A DNA stretch of 8,435 bases from Chthoniobacter flavus (GCA_945863785.1 CAMBAQ010000079.1:1-8435); one strand, 5' to 3'. Counted from the first letter of the stretch, positions 1 to 6,688 are shown. Notes: generated by a model from the sequence alone, not told the origin. Made by a program: numbers and translations.

Positions 1-2
1 CG

Positions 3-149
3 CTTCGGGCTTATACACGCTACAAGATTAACGAGTACGCCGCTGTCATGGCGAGGGTGGAAAATGTTACCAATTCATCCTACGAAACCAACTTGGGCTA
101 TCCTGCACTCCCCATTGGATTCTACGGCGGAGTAGAGCTGAAATTCTAA
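3..149 (+). CDS. TonB-dependent outer-membrane receptor, C-terminal fragment
   Basis: This is the 3' end of a gene whose start lies left of the window; 48 codons and a TAA stop are visible. The reading has the usual last strands of a TonB-dependent receptor beta barrel: a tract containing RVENVTNSSYETNLGYPALP, then a final strand ending in VELKF with a terminal phenylalanine. A terminal aromatic residue is the recognition signal for BAM-mediated outer-membrane insertion, and an N(L/V)-x-x-x-YE-x-x-x-GYP pattern just before the end is common in this family. Such receptors import siderophores, cobalamin or oligosaccharides using TonB-ExbBD energy; the substrate cannot be told from this piece. 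It converges on the gspF/pilC-like gene with a gap of about 124 bp. No in-frame stop occurs between the window edge and the TAA, and the other frames read poorly. Confidence 0.75.
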   Translation, partial: LRAYTRYKINEYAAVMARVENVTNSSYETNLGYPALPIGFYGGVELKF

Positions 150-218
150 TCATCAGAGGGGCCTGCTCAGCGGATTGGTGAAAGTTACCTGTCCGCTGTA
201 GCACGCTTTCACTTAGCC
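145..218. other. Intergenic hairpin, attC-like; possible terminator
   Basis: The gap between the receptor and gspF/pilC genes holds an imperfect hairpin: GCTCAGCGGA (165-174) pairs with TCCGCTGTAGC (192-202), ten base pairs with one bulged T. The same arm design (GCTCAGCG pairing with CGCTGTAGC, bulged T in the same place) occurs in the clear attC at 8259-8361. On the minus strand the hairpin is flanked by GGCTAAG (218-212), close to an R'' box, and by GATTAGA near 145-151, a poor R' box. GTGAAAG (178-184) and CTTTCAC (206-212) form an alternative overlapping stem. No T-run follows in either direction, so a standard intrinsic terminator is not well supported. It could be a decayed attC or a bidirectional terminator for the convergent genes. 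Confidence 0.35.
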
Positions 219-273
219 GCTAAAGCCATGGCAACCGCACTCAAATCTGCGGCCTAAAGACTTACGAGCAACC

Positions 274-1551
274 TTACTGCTGCATCCCGCTGATGATGCT
301 GATGAGCGGCATAAAGAGGGCGATAACGATCGTTCCTACGACGACAGCAAGGAAAACGATCATGACTGGCTCAAGGAGCGAAGTGAGCCCCGTAACGGCA
401 TTATCTACCTCGTCGTCGTAGACCTCCGCAATCTTCAGAAGCATCTCGGGAAGTTGACCAGTCTCCTCGCCCACATCGATCATGCTAATAACCATAGGCG
501 GAAACACATTACTGGCTTCTAACGGCGTAACAATAGATTCACCCTCCTTGACACTATCGTGCACTCGGTTGATTGCCTCGGCAATAACGGCATTCCCGGC
601 TGTATCGCGAGTAATATTGAGCGCTTGAAGGATCGGAACACCACTGGTCACAAGCGTTCCTAATGTTCGAGTGAATCGAGAGATGGCACTTTTGCGGGTC
701 AGGTCCCCAAAAATAGGCGCTCGGAGCATGACAGCGTCGATGAACGCGCTGCCCTTGGGAGTTTTGGCAGCGAACTTGTAGACAAAACTGATTCCGACAA
801 TTGCCCCAATGATAATAAGAATGTTATTTTTGACGATGTTGCTGGTCGCGATCACGAACTGCGTGAGCCCTGGAAGCGGTTTACCACCCAGCATGTCTGC
901 AAAAATCGCCTCGAATTTGGGAACGATGAAAACGAGCAGGAAACCCATAATCACAACCGCGATGACCAGCACGATCACTGGGTAGAACATGGCGGACACG
1001 ACCTTGTTTTTGATTTTCTGCGCCTTTTCTTGAAACTCAGCCAAGCGCATGAGAACAATCTCAAGTACACCACCAAGCTCGCCAGCCTTCACCATATTAA
1101 CGTATAGCTTATTGAAGATGCGCGGGTGTCCGCCGAGGCTCTCTGAGAAGGTGCTGCCACCTTGAACTGACTCCGCAATATTGGTGATCACGCCCTTGAG
1201 AACGGGATCGGGTTCTTGCTTGGAAAGCACAGTGAGACCACGCAGCAATGGCAAACCGGCATCGATGAGAGTGGCTAACTGACGAGTAAAAATCATCAAT
1301 ACCCGCGGCTTAATGGTTTTCCTCTGGAGGAAGGGTATGTTGATTTTGATTTCCTTGCGCGCAGCGGATTTTCCCGGAGCGGAGACTTTAGCGGCCTTAG
1401 GTTTGGGCCCCTTTCCTTCCTCTGCGATGCTTTTTGGAAAGTAGCCTGCCTGCCTCAACTGCGAGACAGCGTCGGATTGAGATTCGGCATCAATGGCGCC
1501 CGAAGATTCCTGTCCGCGTGAGTCAAGAGCAACGTAGTTATAGCGAGGCAT
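274..1551 (-). CDS. Type II secretion / type IV pilus inner-membrane platform protein GspF/PilC
   Basis: This 425-residue protein has the standard length and layout of GspF/PilC, the polytopic inner-membrane platform that couples the assembly ATPase to the growing pseudopilus or pilus. An N-terminal module (about residues 4-42, with YVALDSRG and an AVSQLRQAGYFP tract) is followed by a Lys/Ala-rich linker (about 43-70). Two homologous T2SSF repeats follow (about 85-208 and 288-410), each with a TRQLATLIDAGLPLL or TRTLGTLVTSGVPIL opening. Transmembrane helices are at about 190-210, 243-258 and 392-416. The family signature GEETGQLPEMLLKIAEVYDDE is at 361-381 (last residues abbreviated to the pattern). 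The ATG at 1551 gives the expected N-terminus; no Shine-Dalgarno sequence precedes it. It lies 72 bp downstream of the hydrolase gene on the same strand and has no adjacent gspE/pilB here, so whether it serves a secretion system or pili is undecided. The gene is intact. Confidence 0.93.
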   Translation of the reverse strand: MPRYNYVALDSRGQESSGAIDAESQSDAVSQLRQAGYFPKSIAEEGKGPKPKAAKVSAPGKSAARKEIKINIPFLQRKTIKPRVLMIFTRQLATLIDAGLPLLRGLTVLSKQEPDPVLKGVITNIAESVQGGSTFSESLGGHPRIFNKLYVNMVKAGELGGVLEIVLMRLAEFQEKAQKIKNKVVSAMFYPVIVLVIAVVIMGFLLVFIVPKFEAIFADMLGGKPLPGLTQFVIATSNIVKNNILIIIGAIVGISFVYKFAAKTPKGSAFIDAVMLRAPIFGDLTRKSAISRFTRTLGTLVTSGVPILQALNITRDTAGNAVIAEAINRVHDSVKEGESIVTPLEASNVFPPMVISMIDVGEETGQLPEMLLKIAEVYDDEVDNAVTGLTSLLEPVMIVFLAVVVGTIVIALFMPLISIISGMQQ

Positions 1552-1572
1552 AGGTCTAGGGTTGAGTTAACA

Positions 1573-1581
1573 GATATAGCA
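1573..1581 (-). promoter_or_regulatory. Possible extended -10 promoter for the gspF/pilC-like gene
   Basis: In the 72-bp gap upstream of the GspF/PilC start, the minus strand reads TGCTATATC, which matches an extended -10 (TGnTATAAT) at most positions. No good -35 hexamer lies 16-18 bp upstream. The predicted transcript would begin roughly 15-20 nt before the ATG at 1551. This is weak sequence-only evidence; transcription through from the upstream hydrolase gene is an alternative. Confidence 0.22.
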
Positions 1582-1623
1582 CATTAGCGATTTAGTCACA
1601 GACTGTCGATAGCGCAATTTCAC

Positions 1624-2241
1624 CTACCCAGTGACATAAGGATTATTTACCCGTTCGTGCCCCACTGTTGTCGAAGGTCCATGGCCTGGAAAAACCACTG
1701 TGGCAGGATCAAGTGTGAAGATTTTTTTGCGGATACCGTCGAAGAGGAGCGGTCCGTCTCCGCCGGGCAGATCCCAGCGACCAACTCCCTCGCAAAACAA
1801 AACGTCTCCACCAATGAGATCGCCCGATTCTGGAAAATAAAAACAAAGGCTGCCTGGGCAATGTCCGGGCACATGCAGGGCGATGATTCGCTGACCGGCG
1901 ATGGAGTTAGTCTCACCTTCTTCGAGGAGAATATCGGGAGTGACTGGATCGTACTGGATGTCAAATCCATGACGTTGGAAAAAGCCCCCATCCGTAATCA
2001 TGGGAACGGTATCTGAATGACAGACGACCTGGCAACCGTGCCTAGCCTGGATTTTGCCCGCATCCATCACATGATCAAAGTGTCCGTGAGTGAGAACAAG
2101 CCAGTCGATTTTTTGAGAGGCGAAGTGAGCATCAGCCTCTTGTGGCGCATCGAAAAGGATGTTTCCCGAAGGTGTTTCAAGGAAATAGGCGTTGGTCGCA
2201 AGTGCGCCGCCGGTGAAAATTTTGAACTTAATTGAGGTCAT
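1624..2241 (-). CDS. Metallo-beta-lactamase-fold hydrolase (YcbL / glyoxalase II-like)
   Basis: The 205-residue protein carries a complete di-metal site of the metallo-beta-lactamase fold. THGHFDHV gives His52, His54, Asp56 and His57; His127 lies in VPGHCPGS; Asp146 in GGDVLF; and His187 in FPGHGPST. The GVGRWDLPGGD tract (about 152-162) resembles the GxGRxDxPGGD segment of YcbL-type small glyoxalase II proteins, which hydrolyse thioesters such as S-lactoylglutathione. The length matches this short single-domain group and not the longer classical glyoxalase II. It is probably cytoplasmic, as no signal peptide is seen. The true substrate is unknown, since this fold covers thioesterases, sulfur dioxygenases and nucleases. 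It is transcribed divergently from prc across 68 bp and may be cotranscribed with the downstream gspF/pilC-like gene. The ATG at 2241 has no clear Shine-Dalgarno sequence. Confidence 0.9.
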   Translation of the reverse strand: MTSIKFKIFTGGALATNAYFLETPSGNILFDAPQEADAHFASQKIDWLVLTHGHFDHVMDAGKIQARHGCQVVCHSDTVPMITDGGFFQRHGFDIQYDPVTPDILLEEGETNSIAGQRIIALHVPGHCPGSLCFYFPESGDLIGGDVLFCEGVGRWDLPGGDGPLLFDGIRKKIFTLDPATVVFPGHGPSTTVGHERVNNPYVTG

Positions 2242-2309
2242 GGTGGTCAGAAAGATGGCGGTGGAAGTTTGATTTTTCTCAGATTCTCTGCAAAGTCCTA
2301 TTTAATACC
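2242..2309. promoter_or_regulatory. Divergent intergenic region between MBL hydrolase and prc
   Basis: This 68-bp gap must hold promoters for both divergent genes. On the plus strand an AT-rich TATTTAAT lies at 2299-2306 with a poor -35-like TTCTCA at 2276-2281 (17-bp spacer). Used as a promoter, it would give a nearly leaderless prc message. No Shine-Dalgarno sequence precedes the ATG at 2310. No operator-like palindrome was seen. The promoter assignment is only a suggestion. Confidence 0.25.
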
Positions 2310-4535
2310 ATGTCGAATATCACAAAATCTGCCGTCGTGGCCCTTCTCCTTGCGATGGCCACAGCCACTTTGCCGCTTCGCGCCGCCAAAAAGTCTGACG
2401 CCGCCGACGAGGGGCAAGTCGCTCTAGCTGTCGCGAATTGGCTTCAACAGGCGCACTACACCCGCCAACCCCTCGACAAAGAAATGTCGGCGAAGCTGCT
2501 TAACACCTATCTAGAGCAACTCGACTACAACAAACTCTACTTCACTCAAGAGGATGTGGATGAGTTCACAAAAAAATACGCCGCTACGCTCGATCAGTCC
2601 ATTCTGAGAGGAAATATGGAACCCCCTCACGAGATTTTTACTCGTTTCAAAATGCGGGTGGAGAACCGTGTCGCGAGCAACAAAAAACTCGCTGAGAAAG
2701 AATACGATTTTAAGGGCAACCAAAATGTCGAGCTAAACCGCCAGAAGTCCCCTTGGCCAAAAGACCTCGCGGAAGCTGATAAAATCTGGAAAGCGCGCGT
2801 CGAGGCCGAGCTTCTTCAAGAGCACTTAAACGAATTCAAACTCCGCCCGCCAAAGGAAACTGTCATCCGCCGCTACGATCAGGCCCTCCGTAATGTCCGT
2901 GAAATGGAAGGCGATGACGTGCTCAAGGTTTTCCTCAACTCGCTGGCTCAAAGTTATGATCCACACTCGGACTACCTCAGCCCAAGTGATATGGAAAATT
3001 TCCAGATCTCAATGAAGCTGTCGCTAGTTGGAATTGGGGCTGTCCTCACCTCCGAAGATGGTTATGTCAAAATCCGAGAAATCGTCCCCGGTGGGCCTGC
3101 TGACAGGGATGCGCGACTAAAGGTGAGCGACCGCATCGTTGCTGTCGCTCAGGACCAAGAGGACTTTGTCGATGTTGTGGATATGAAACTCGACAAGGTA
3201 GTCGAAAAAATCCGTGGCAAAAAAGGCACCATTGTTCGTTTACAGGTCATCCCATCCGATGCGGATGATCCCTCAAAACGCTCCATCGTCGATATCACTC
3301 GCGAGGAAGTGAAACTCAAGGATTCAGAAGCCAAAGCCGAAGTTCTCGATGTCACCGCCCCCGACGGCAAAATCTCACGCATCGGTTGGATCACATTGCC
3401 CTCGTTTTACGCAAACATGAGCGGCGATGGCACTCCAAAGAGCACCACGGCCGATGTCGATGCTCTCCTAGAGCGGCTCAAGAAGGAAGGCATCGAAGGT
3501 CTGGGGATGGATCTACGAAGAGATGGTGGAGGCTCACTTGAAGAAGCCATCAATCTCACGGGCCTTTTCATCCCAAAGGGACCTGTCGTTCAAGCCAAGG
3601 ACCCGAGCGGAAAGATCACGGTCAGCAGCGATAAAAATCCCGAGATTTCCTACACCGGTCCGATGATCGTTCTGATGAACCGTCTGAGCGCATCAGCGAG
3701 TGAGATTTTTGCAGCGGCTCTTCAAGACTACGGTCGCGCCGTCATCGTCGGTGACGAGCAGAGTTTTGGCAAAGGCACTGTTCAAACGGTTGTGGAACTC
3801 GACAAATCTGCCGCCGCTCTTCCGTTTTTCAATACGGAACGCCCACAAGCAGGCGCGCTCAAATTGACGATCCAAAAGTTTTACCGCATTCGCGGCGGAT
3901 CAACACAATCCCAAGGGGTGAAATCCGACATCGTCCTCCCCTCCCGCACCGACAACCCCGAGATCGGCGAAGACTCGCTCAAAAACCGCCTTCCCTATGA
4001 CGAGGTGGCTCCCGTGATTCTTGCCAGCAATACAAATGGAGCGAATTTATTTCTCGAGGAAATGCGCAACCGCTCGCAAAAACGCATCAGCGAAGACCCT
4101 GAATTCACCTATGTGAACGAAGACATGCGACGCCTCCGCGAACGCATTGAAAAAAACACGATCAGCACCAATGAGAAATTTCGGCGTCAGGAAATCGCAG
4201 ATGAAAAGTCTCGTAAAGAAGCTCGCAAGGAGGAGCGTCTCGCACGTGGACCGATCATTAACGCCAAGGTCTGGCAAGTCACCCTCGATGATGTGAAGAA
4301 CCACCGCGAGGATCTGGAGGTTGTTGCCTACGAGCGTAACCGCGACAAAAAATACAACGAAGAAGATCCTGAAGAAACAGAAGGCGGAAAAAAGACGGAG
4401 CAAAAATTGCCCGAGCCAGACCCGATCCGCAACGAGGCCGTTCGCATCATCTCGGATCTGATTGATTTCAGCGGATTGGGTAAAACCGTCAGCACCAATA
4501 AAGCCCAAGAGGTATCCGCTGAACCCAAGCCCTAA
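2310..4535 (+). CDS. prc: Carboxy-terminal processing protease Prc/Tsp (peptidase family S41A)
   Basis: This 741-residue secreted serine protease trims or degrades proteins from their C-terminus in the periplasm. It has a signal peptide at residues 1 to about 25 (charged start, hydrophobic AVVALLLAMATAT, cleavage near LRA-AKK), a helical N-terminal domain with the LDYNKLYFTQEDVDEF tract, a PDZ domain at about 240-320, an S41 catalytic domain at about 340-560, and a charged C-terminal domain. The catalytic pair is Ser462 in LSASASEIF and Lys488 in FGKGTVQ, with Asp473 in QDYGRA, spaced as in E. coli Tsp apart from one extra residue before the lysine. The ATG at 2310 is preferred over an upstream in-frame ATG at 2232, because it puts a signal peptide directly at the N-terminus and the upstream start would overlap the divergent gene. 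The gene is intact and converges on fabD. Confidence 0.94.
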   Translation: MSNITKSAVVALLLAMATATLPLRAAKKSDAADEGQVALAVANWLQQAHYTRQPLDKEMSAKLLNTYLEQLDYNKLYFTQEDVDEFTKKYAATLDQSILRGNMEPPHEIFTRFKMRVENRVASNKKLAEKEYDFKGNQNVELNRQKSPWPKDLAEADKIWKARVEAELLQEHLNEFKLRPPKETVIRRYDQALRNVREMEGDDVLKVFLNSLAQSYDPHSDYLSPSDMENFQISMKLSLVGIGAVLTSEDGYVKIREIVPGGPADRDARLKVSDRIVAVAQDQEDFVDVVDMKLDKVVEKIRGKKGTIVRLQVIPSDADDPSKRSIVDITREEVKLKDSEAKAEVLDVTAPDGKISRIGWITLPSFYANMSGDGTPKSTTADVDALLERLKKEGIEGLGMDLRRDGGGSLEEAINLTGLFIPKGPVVQAKDPSGKITVSSDKNPEISYTGPMIVLMNRLSASASEIFAAALQDYGRAVIVGDEQSFGKGTVQTVVELDKSAAALPFFNTERPQAGALKLTIQKFYRIRGGSTQSQGVKSDIVLPSRTDNPEIGEDSLKNRLPYDEVAPVILASNTNGANLFLEEMRNRSQKRISEDPEFTYVNEDMRRLRERIEKNTISTNEKFRRQEIADEKSRKEARKEERLARGPIINAKVWQVTLDDVKNHREDLEVVAYERNRDKKYNEEDPEETEGGKKTEQKLPEPDPIRNEAVRIISDLIDFSGLGKTVSTNKAQEVSAEPKP

Positions 4536-4547
4536 AAAGCCGTGAAC

Positions 4548-5483
4548 TTATTCCCCTGAGAGGAAAGCCAGAGCCTGCTCGAGCGTAGCCGCATTGGAAA
4601 TCGACGCGATGGGCGTACCTTTGCGGATTCGTCCCACCAAACCAGCTAAAACACCGCCGGGGCCGAGTTCCAAAAATCGCGTAATGTGCAACTGGTCGAT
4701 GAGGTATTCGAGACTCTGCGACCAGCACACACTGCCAGTGACTTGATCCGCTAACGTGCGACGGATCGTCTCGGCGTCGTGAACAGCAACCGCATCGACA
4801 TTGCAGACGACAGGCACACGGGGCGAATCCATATGAGTTTCAGCTAGGGCGGAGGACAGCGATTGGTAGGCTGGCTCCATGAGGCGCGAGTGGAAGGCCC
4901 CAGCAACAGTGAGCTCGACGGCTTTGCGGGCGCTGTAGTCCTTCGCCAACGAGACCGCCATCACAATTTTGGCCGACTCTCCGGAAAGCACGATCTGACC
5001 AGGGGCATTGATATTGGCCACATCCACATCGGTAGCAGCCGCGAGTTCGCGTACGCGATCCTCTTCACCACCAATAATAGCCGCCATACCACCCTGAGAA
5101 GACTCGCAAGCCGCCTGCATAGCCCTTGCACGCTTGTCCACAAGGCGAAGACCCGTTTCAAAATCAAAAGTCCCAGCCGCGGCATGAGCGGTGAATTCCC
5201 CCAGCGAAAGCCCAGCCGTGGCATGAAACTCGAGGGCTGGGTAATTTTCTTTGAGAACGGCAAGACAAGCTAGGCCGTGAACATAAAGCGCAGGCTGGCA
5301 AACCGAGGTTTTAGTCAACTCCTCGGATGGGCCCTCGAACATGATTTGACTAAGGGAATACCCAAGAATCTCGTCAGCCCTCTTGAAAAGAGCGGCAGCC
5401 ACAGGAAATTCCGCAGCGAGATCCTTGCCCATTCCGACGGACTGAGCACCTTGACCTGAAAAGAGCAGAGCGAGTTTTTTCAT
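4548..5483 (-). CDS. fabD: Malonyl-CoA:acyl carrier protein transacylase FabD
   Basis: FabD moves malonyl groups from CoA to acyl carrier protein to feed fatty acid chain elongation in the cytoplasm. The 311-residue length is typical. Family residues are in place: GQGAQ at 10-14 (oxyanion hole), the nucleophile Ser93 in GLSLGEF (GHSLGE in most bacteria), Arg118, His198 in GAFHSRLM, and Gln256 in CWSQSLEY. The C-terminal FLELGPGGVL segment is also standard. The ATG at 5483 gives the conserved KKLALLFSGQGAQ start; no Shine-Dalgarno sequence precedes it, only an A-rich leader. No other fatty-acid genes (fabH, fabG, acpP) are next to it. Its 5' side abuts the cassette array: the last attC half-site ends 25 nt before the ATG. 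Its stop is only 12 bp from the convergent prc stop, leaving no room for a terminator between them. Confidence 0.95.
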   Translation of the reverse strand: MKKLALLFSGQGAQSVGMGKDLAAEFPVAAALFKRADEILGYSLSQIMFEGPSEELTKTSVCQPALYVHGLACLAVLKENYPALEFHATAGLSLGEFTAHAAAGTFDFETGLRLVDKRARAMQAACESSQGGMAAIIGGEEDRVRELAAATDVDVANINAPGQIVLSGESAKIVMAVSLAKDYSARKAVELTVAGAFHSRLMEPAYQSLSSALAETHMDSPRVPVVCNVDAVAVHDAETIRRTLADQVTGSVCWSQSLEYLIDQLHITRFLELGPGGVLAGLVGRIRKGTPIASISNAATLEQALAFLSGE

Positions 5484-5508
5484 ATTTTTTTAGCATGCAT
5501 TATTTCTT

Positions 5509-5534
5509 AGCCCACGTCAAAGCTCACCGACGGT
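5509..5534 (-). repeat. attC half-site (R'/L' side) at the fabD boundary
   Basis: On the plus strand AGCCCAC (5509-5515) is followed by GTCAAAGCTCACCG, the same outer-box-plus-arm arrangement as the left side of the attC at 6383-6494 and similar to the arm of 8259-8361. A 17-nt stretch (5503-5519) is identical to 6377-6393. I could not find a convincing partner arm to the right: GTTGGCT at 5634-5640 could pair with the box but lies inside a small ORF. It is therefore read as a partial or decayed last attC of the array. Confidence 0.5.
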
Positions 5535-5643
5535 AACCCAGAATGGGCGATTGGGTGCAAACGAGGCAGTGAGGATTTGCGGGAGAGGTTCAAAAGGAAA
5601 GTCGGGGCGGTTTGCCGATAGCAGGATCGGTTTGTTGGCTCAT
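5517..5643 (-). pseudogene. Tiny cassette ORF with a frameshift, unknown function
   Basis: Directly after the R' box of the next attC, an A-run leads to ATG (5643-5641) and 17 codons reading MSQQTDPAIGKPPRLSF before TGA at 5592-5590. If one base is removed from the TTTT run just before that stop (5595-5592), the frame continues as EPLPQILTASFAPNRPFW and then VTVGEL, ending at TGA 5519-5517. The two halves make one plausible protein of about 41 residues. It is not recognised. It could be a real small gene broken by a homopolymer indel, a sequencing error, or chance: with so short a reading the evidence is modest. Its 3' end overlaps the attC half-site next to fabD, and the region must also contain whatever promoter fabD uses. 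Confidence 0.35.
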
Positions 5644-5649
5644 TTTTTT

Positions 5650-5778
5650 ATCGAACGTCAAAGTGATGACTCACCCACTAGCGGTCGCCAATGATGACCG
5701 CGGGGTTGGTGTTGAAATCAGATGGGAGCATCGAACACTGAGGGGCTAGTGGGTGTTGTCATGCAGGTCTTGTTCGGC
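5650..5778 (-). repeat. attC site B (129 bp)
   Basis: Outer boxes are ATCGAAC (5650-5656) and GTTCGGC (5772-5778). The inner arms pair strongly: ATGACTCACCCACTAGC near 5664-5682 with GCTAGTGGGTGTTGTCAT near 5744-5762, including an uninterrupted 11-bp CACCCACTAGC/GCTAGTGGGTG stem, with one extra base on the right arm. This is the clearest long stem in the array. It is the downstream attC of the SLOG-domain cassette, whose stop codon lies one base from the box. Confidence 0.85.
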
Positions 5779-5779
5779 A

Positions 5780-6376
5780 TTATTCTTCTGTCCAATGAGC
5801 CCACGAGTCCTGAAAAGCGACGGGGACGCCCTCCTGATGGCATACCCTTATAGTGTGACCAGTGCCTCCTTCCATCGGATCATCAAGCCTGACATAGAAA
5901 AGTGCGCATAGAGGCTTCCGGAAAGCTTCCGAATGCCCAACTACCTTCATCGTATCTCGAATCAAATACGCTGCTTTAGCGGCAAGTCGTCCCTTCGCAC
6001 TTCGCTTTGCAATCAAGCCTTTATTCTTGGGAGTTGCGTTGATCGTCTTGTAGGCGACCTCATCTTCCTGCACCTTGGACATTGAAGCAGGAGAATCGTA
6101 AAGTGCTTCGGTGTAACGAACGCTCTTCCGGTGAGTAGCGTAAGGGGCAACAATTTGTAATCGGCTTGCGTCCACTTGAGCCCCCTCAGAAAACGCTTGA
6201 TCCGATCCTTCTGCATTCCCCGATCTGAATCGAAGCTGCGGAAACTTTTTTGCAAGGTGACTAGCGAGTTCTGTCGCCCGCACATAATCCTCTGAAGATA
6301 TTGAACGCCGCCCCTCCAGAAGGACTACGCCATCCGGTTGACTCGCAATAAGGTGATTGAATTGGGTGAAAGTCAT
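5780..6376 (-). CDS. Cassette gene: SLOG/DprA-like Rossmann-fold protein of unknown function
   Basis: The 198-residue protein shows two hallmarks of the SLOG (SMF/DprA-LOG) nucleotide-binding superfamily. A glycine-containing loop FRSGNAEGSDQAFSEGA is at about 50-66, like the SGGAxGADxAFxxGA loop of DprA/YspA-type proteins, and a GGTGHTIRVCHQEGVPV motif is at about 170-186, like the GGTxxxIRxAxxxGxPV element that ends the fold. An R-x-I/L-x-L-P-like edge (SRLQIVAPY, 71-79) follows the first loop. SLOG proteins bind nucleotides or nucleotide-derived signals, and some act as effectors or sensors in phage defence, but no function can be assigned here. The ORF fills its cassette: ATG at 6376 is 6 nt after an R' box and the TAA at 5782-5780 is next to the R'' box of attC B. 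No Shine-Dalgarno sequence, signal peptide or membrane segment is seen. Intact. Confidence 0.8.
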   Translation of the reverse strand: MTFTQFNHLIASQPDGVVLLEGRRSISSEDYVRATELASHLAKKFPQLRFRSGNAEGSDQAFSEGAQVDASRLQIVAPYATHRKSVRYTEALYDSPASMSKVQEDEVAYKTINATPKNKGLIAKRSAKGRLAAKAAYLIRDTMKVVGHSEAFRKPLCALFYVRLDDPMEGGTGHTIRVCHQEGVPVAFQDSWAHWTEE

Positions 6377-6382
6377 TTTCTT

Positions 6383-6494
6383 AGCCCACGTCAGCTATCA
6401 CCGATGACTGGCTGTAGCGCGACCGATGCCAAGAGCGAGGCAACTAAGCATGGGGAGTGACGCGGGTTGCCATTCGGTGGATCGCATTGCTCGC
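6383..6494 (-). repeat. attC site C (112 bp, degenerate outer boxes)
   Basis: Outer boxes are AGCCCAC (6383-6389) and a degenerate TGCTCGC (6488-6494). The inner arms are CTATCACCGATG (about 6395-6406) and CATTCGGTGGATCG (about 6471-6484), pairing with one extra base on the right arm. Its left side shares 17 nt with the half-site at fabD and its right arm shares 17 nt (GCCATTCGGTGGATCGC, 6469-6485) with attC E at 7816-7832. The R'' box no longer holds the usual TAAC, so it may be inactive. It also no longer stops the upstream reading frame. Confidence 0.7.
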
Positions 6495-6688
6495 ATTTTT
6501 CATTCTGTAAAAACTGACTTCGTTCAAATCGCTCCGCACACTAGCGTGTTCAAGGGTGAGGGAGACGACATTCCCGCTACTATCAAAATCCAATAGATGT
6601 CTTCGGATAATTCTCGGGTTTCCATGGGAGTCCCGCTCCCGATCTCCAGCAAAACTGCGTCCGTATCTTCTAAATATTTTATTTTCAT
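6444..6688 (-). pseudogene. DUF2283 (YuzE-like) small protein, frameshifted
   Basis: From ATG 6688-6686 the reading MKIKYLEDTDAVLLEIGSG continues through PMETRELSEDI to about 6596. It then leaves the family frame. Adding one base there restores LLDFDSSGNVVSLTLEHAS and the tail VRSDLNEVSFYRM in the alternative frame. The combined sequence has the DUF2283 pattern: a KIKYLEDTDxLLIE start, an ETRELSED middle and a D-x-D-x-x-G-N-V-V-S-L-x-L-E-H-A-S core. A GAGGA (about 6702-6698) lies at Shine-Dalgarno distance, and the ATG overlaps the TGA of the upstream DUF4258 reading (ATGA), a coupled-gene arrangement. Past KNA, the point where sister cassettes stop in the R'' box, the frame runs on through attC C to TAG at 6446-6444. 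DUF2283 genes often sit next to DUF4258 genes and are suspected, not proven, antitoxin-like partners. Base error is an alternative to real decay. Confidence 0.65.

Noticed and set aside
1657..2235. Plus-strand open readings antisense to the MBL hydrolase gene
   Set aside because: They are shadows of a gene with a complete metal-binding motif set and show no family motifs of their own.
2232..2309. Longer version of Prc starting at an upstream in-frame ATG at 2232
   Set aside because: It would place 26 charged and aromatic residues before a good signal peptide and overlap the divergent hydrolase gene; the start at 2310 is better.
4863..5459. Plus-strand open readings within fabD
   Set aside because: They are antisense shadows; FabD on the minus strand has all catalytic residues over its full length.
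5610..5650. Intrinsic terminator on the plus strand: CCGAT-ATCGG hairpin followed by TTTTTTT
   Set aside because: The stem is only 5 bp, the T-run is 10 nt away, and the T-run is explained as the A-rich leader of the minus-strand mini-ORF; no plus-strand gene ends nearby.
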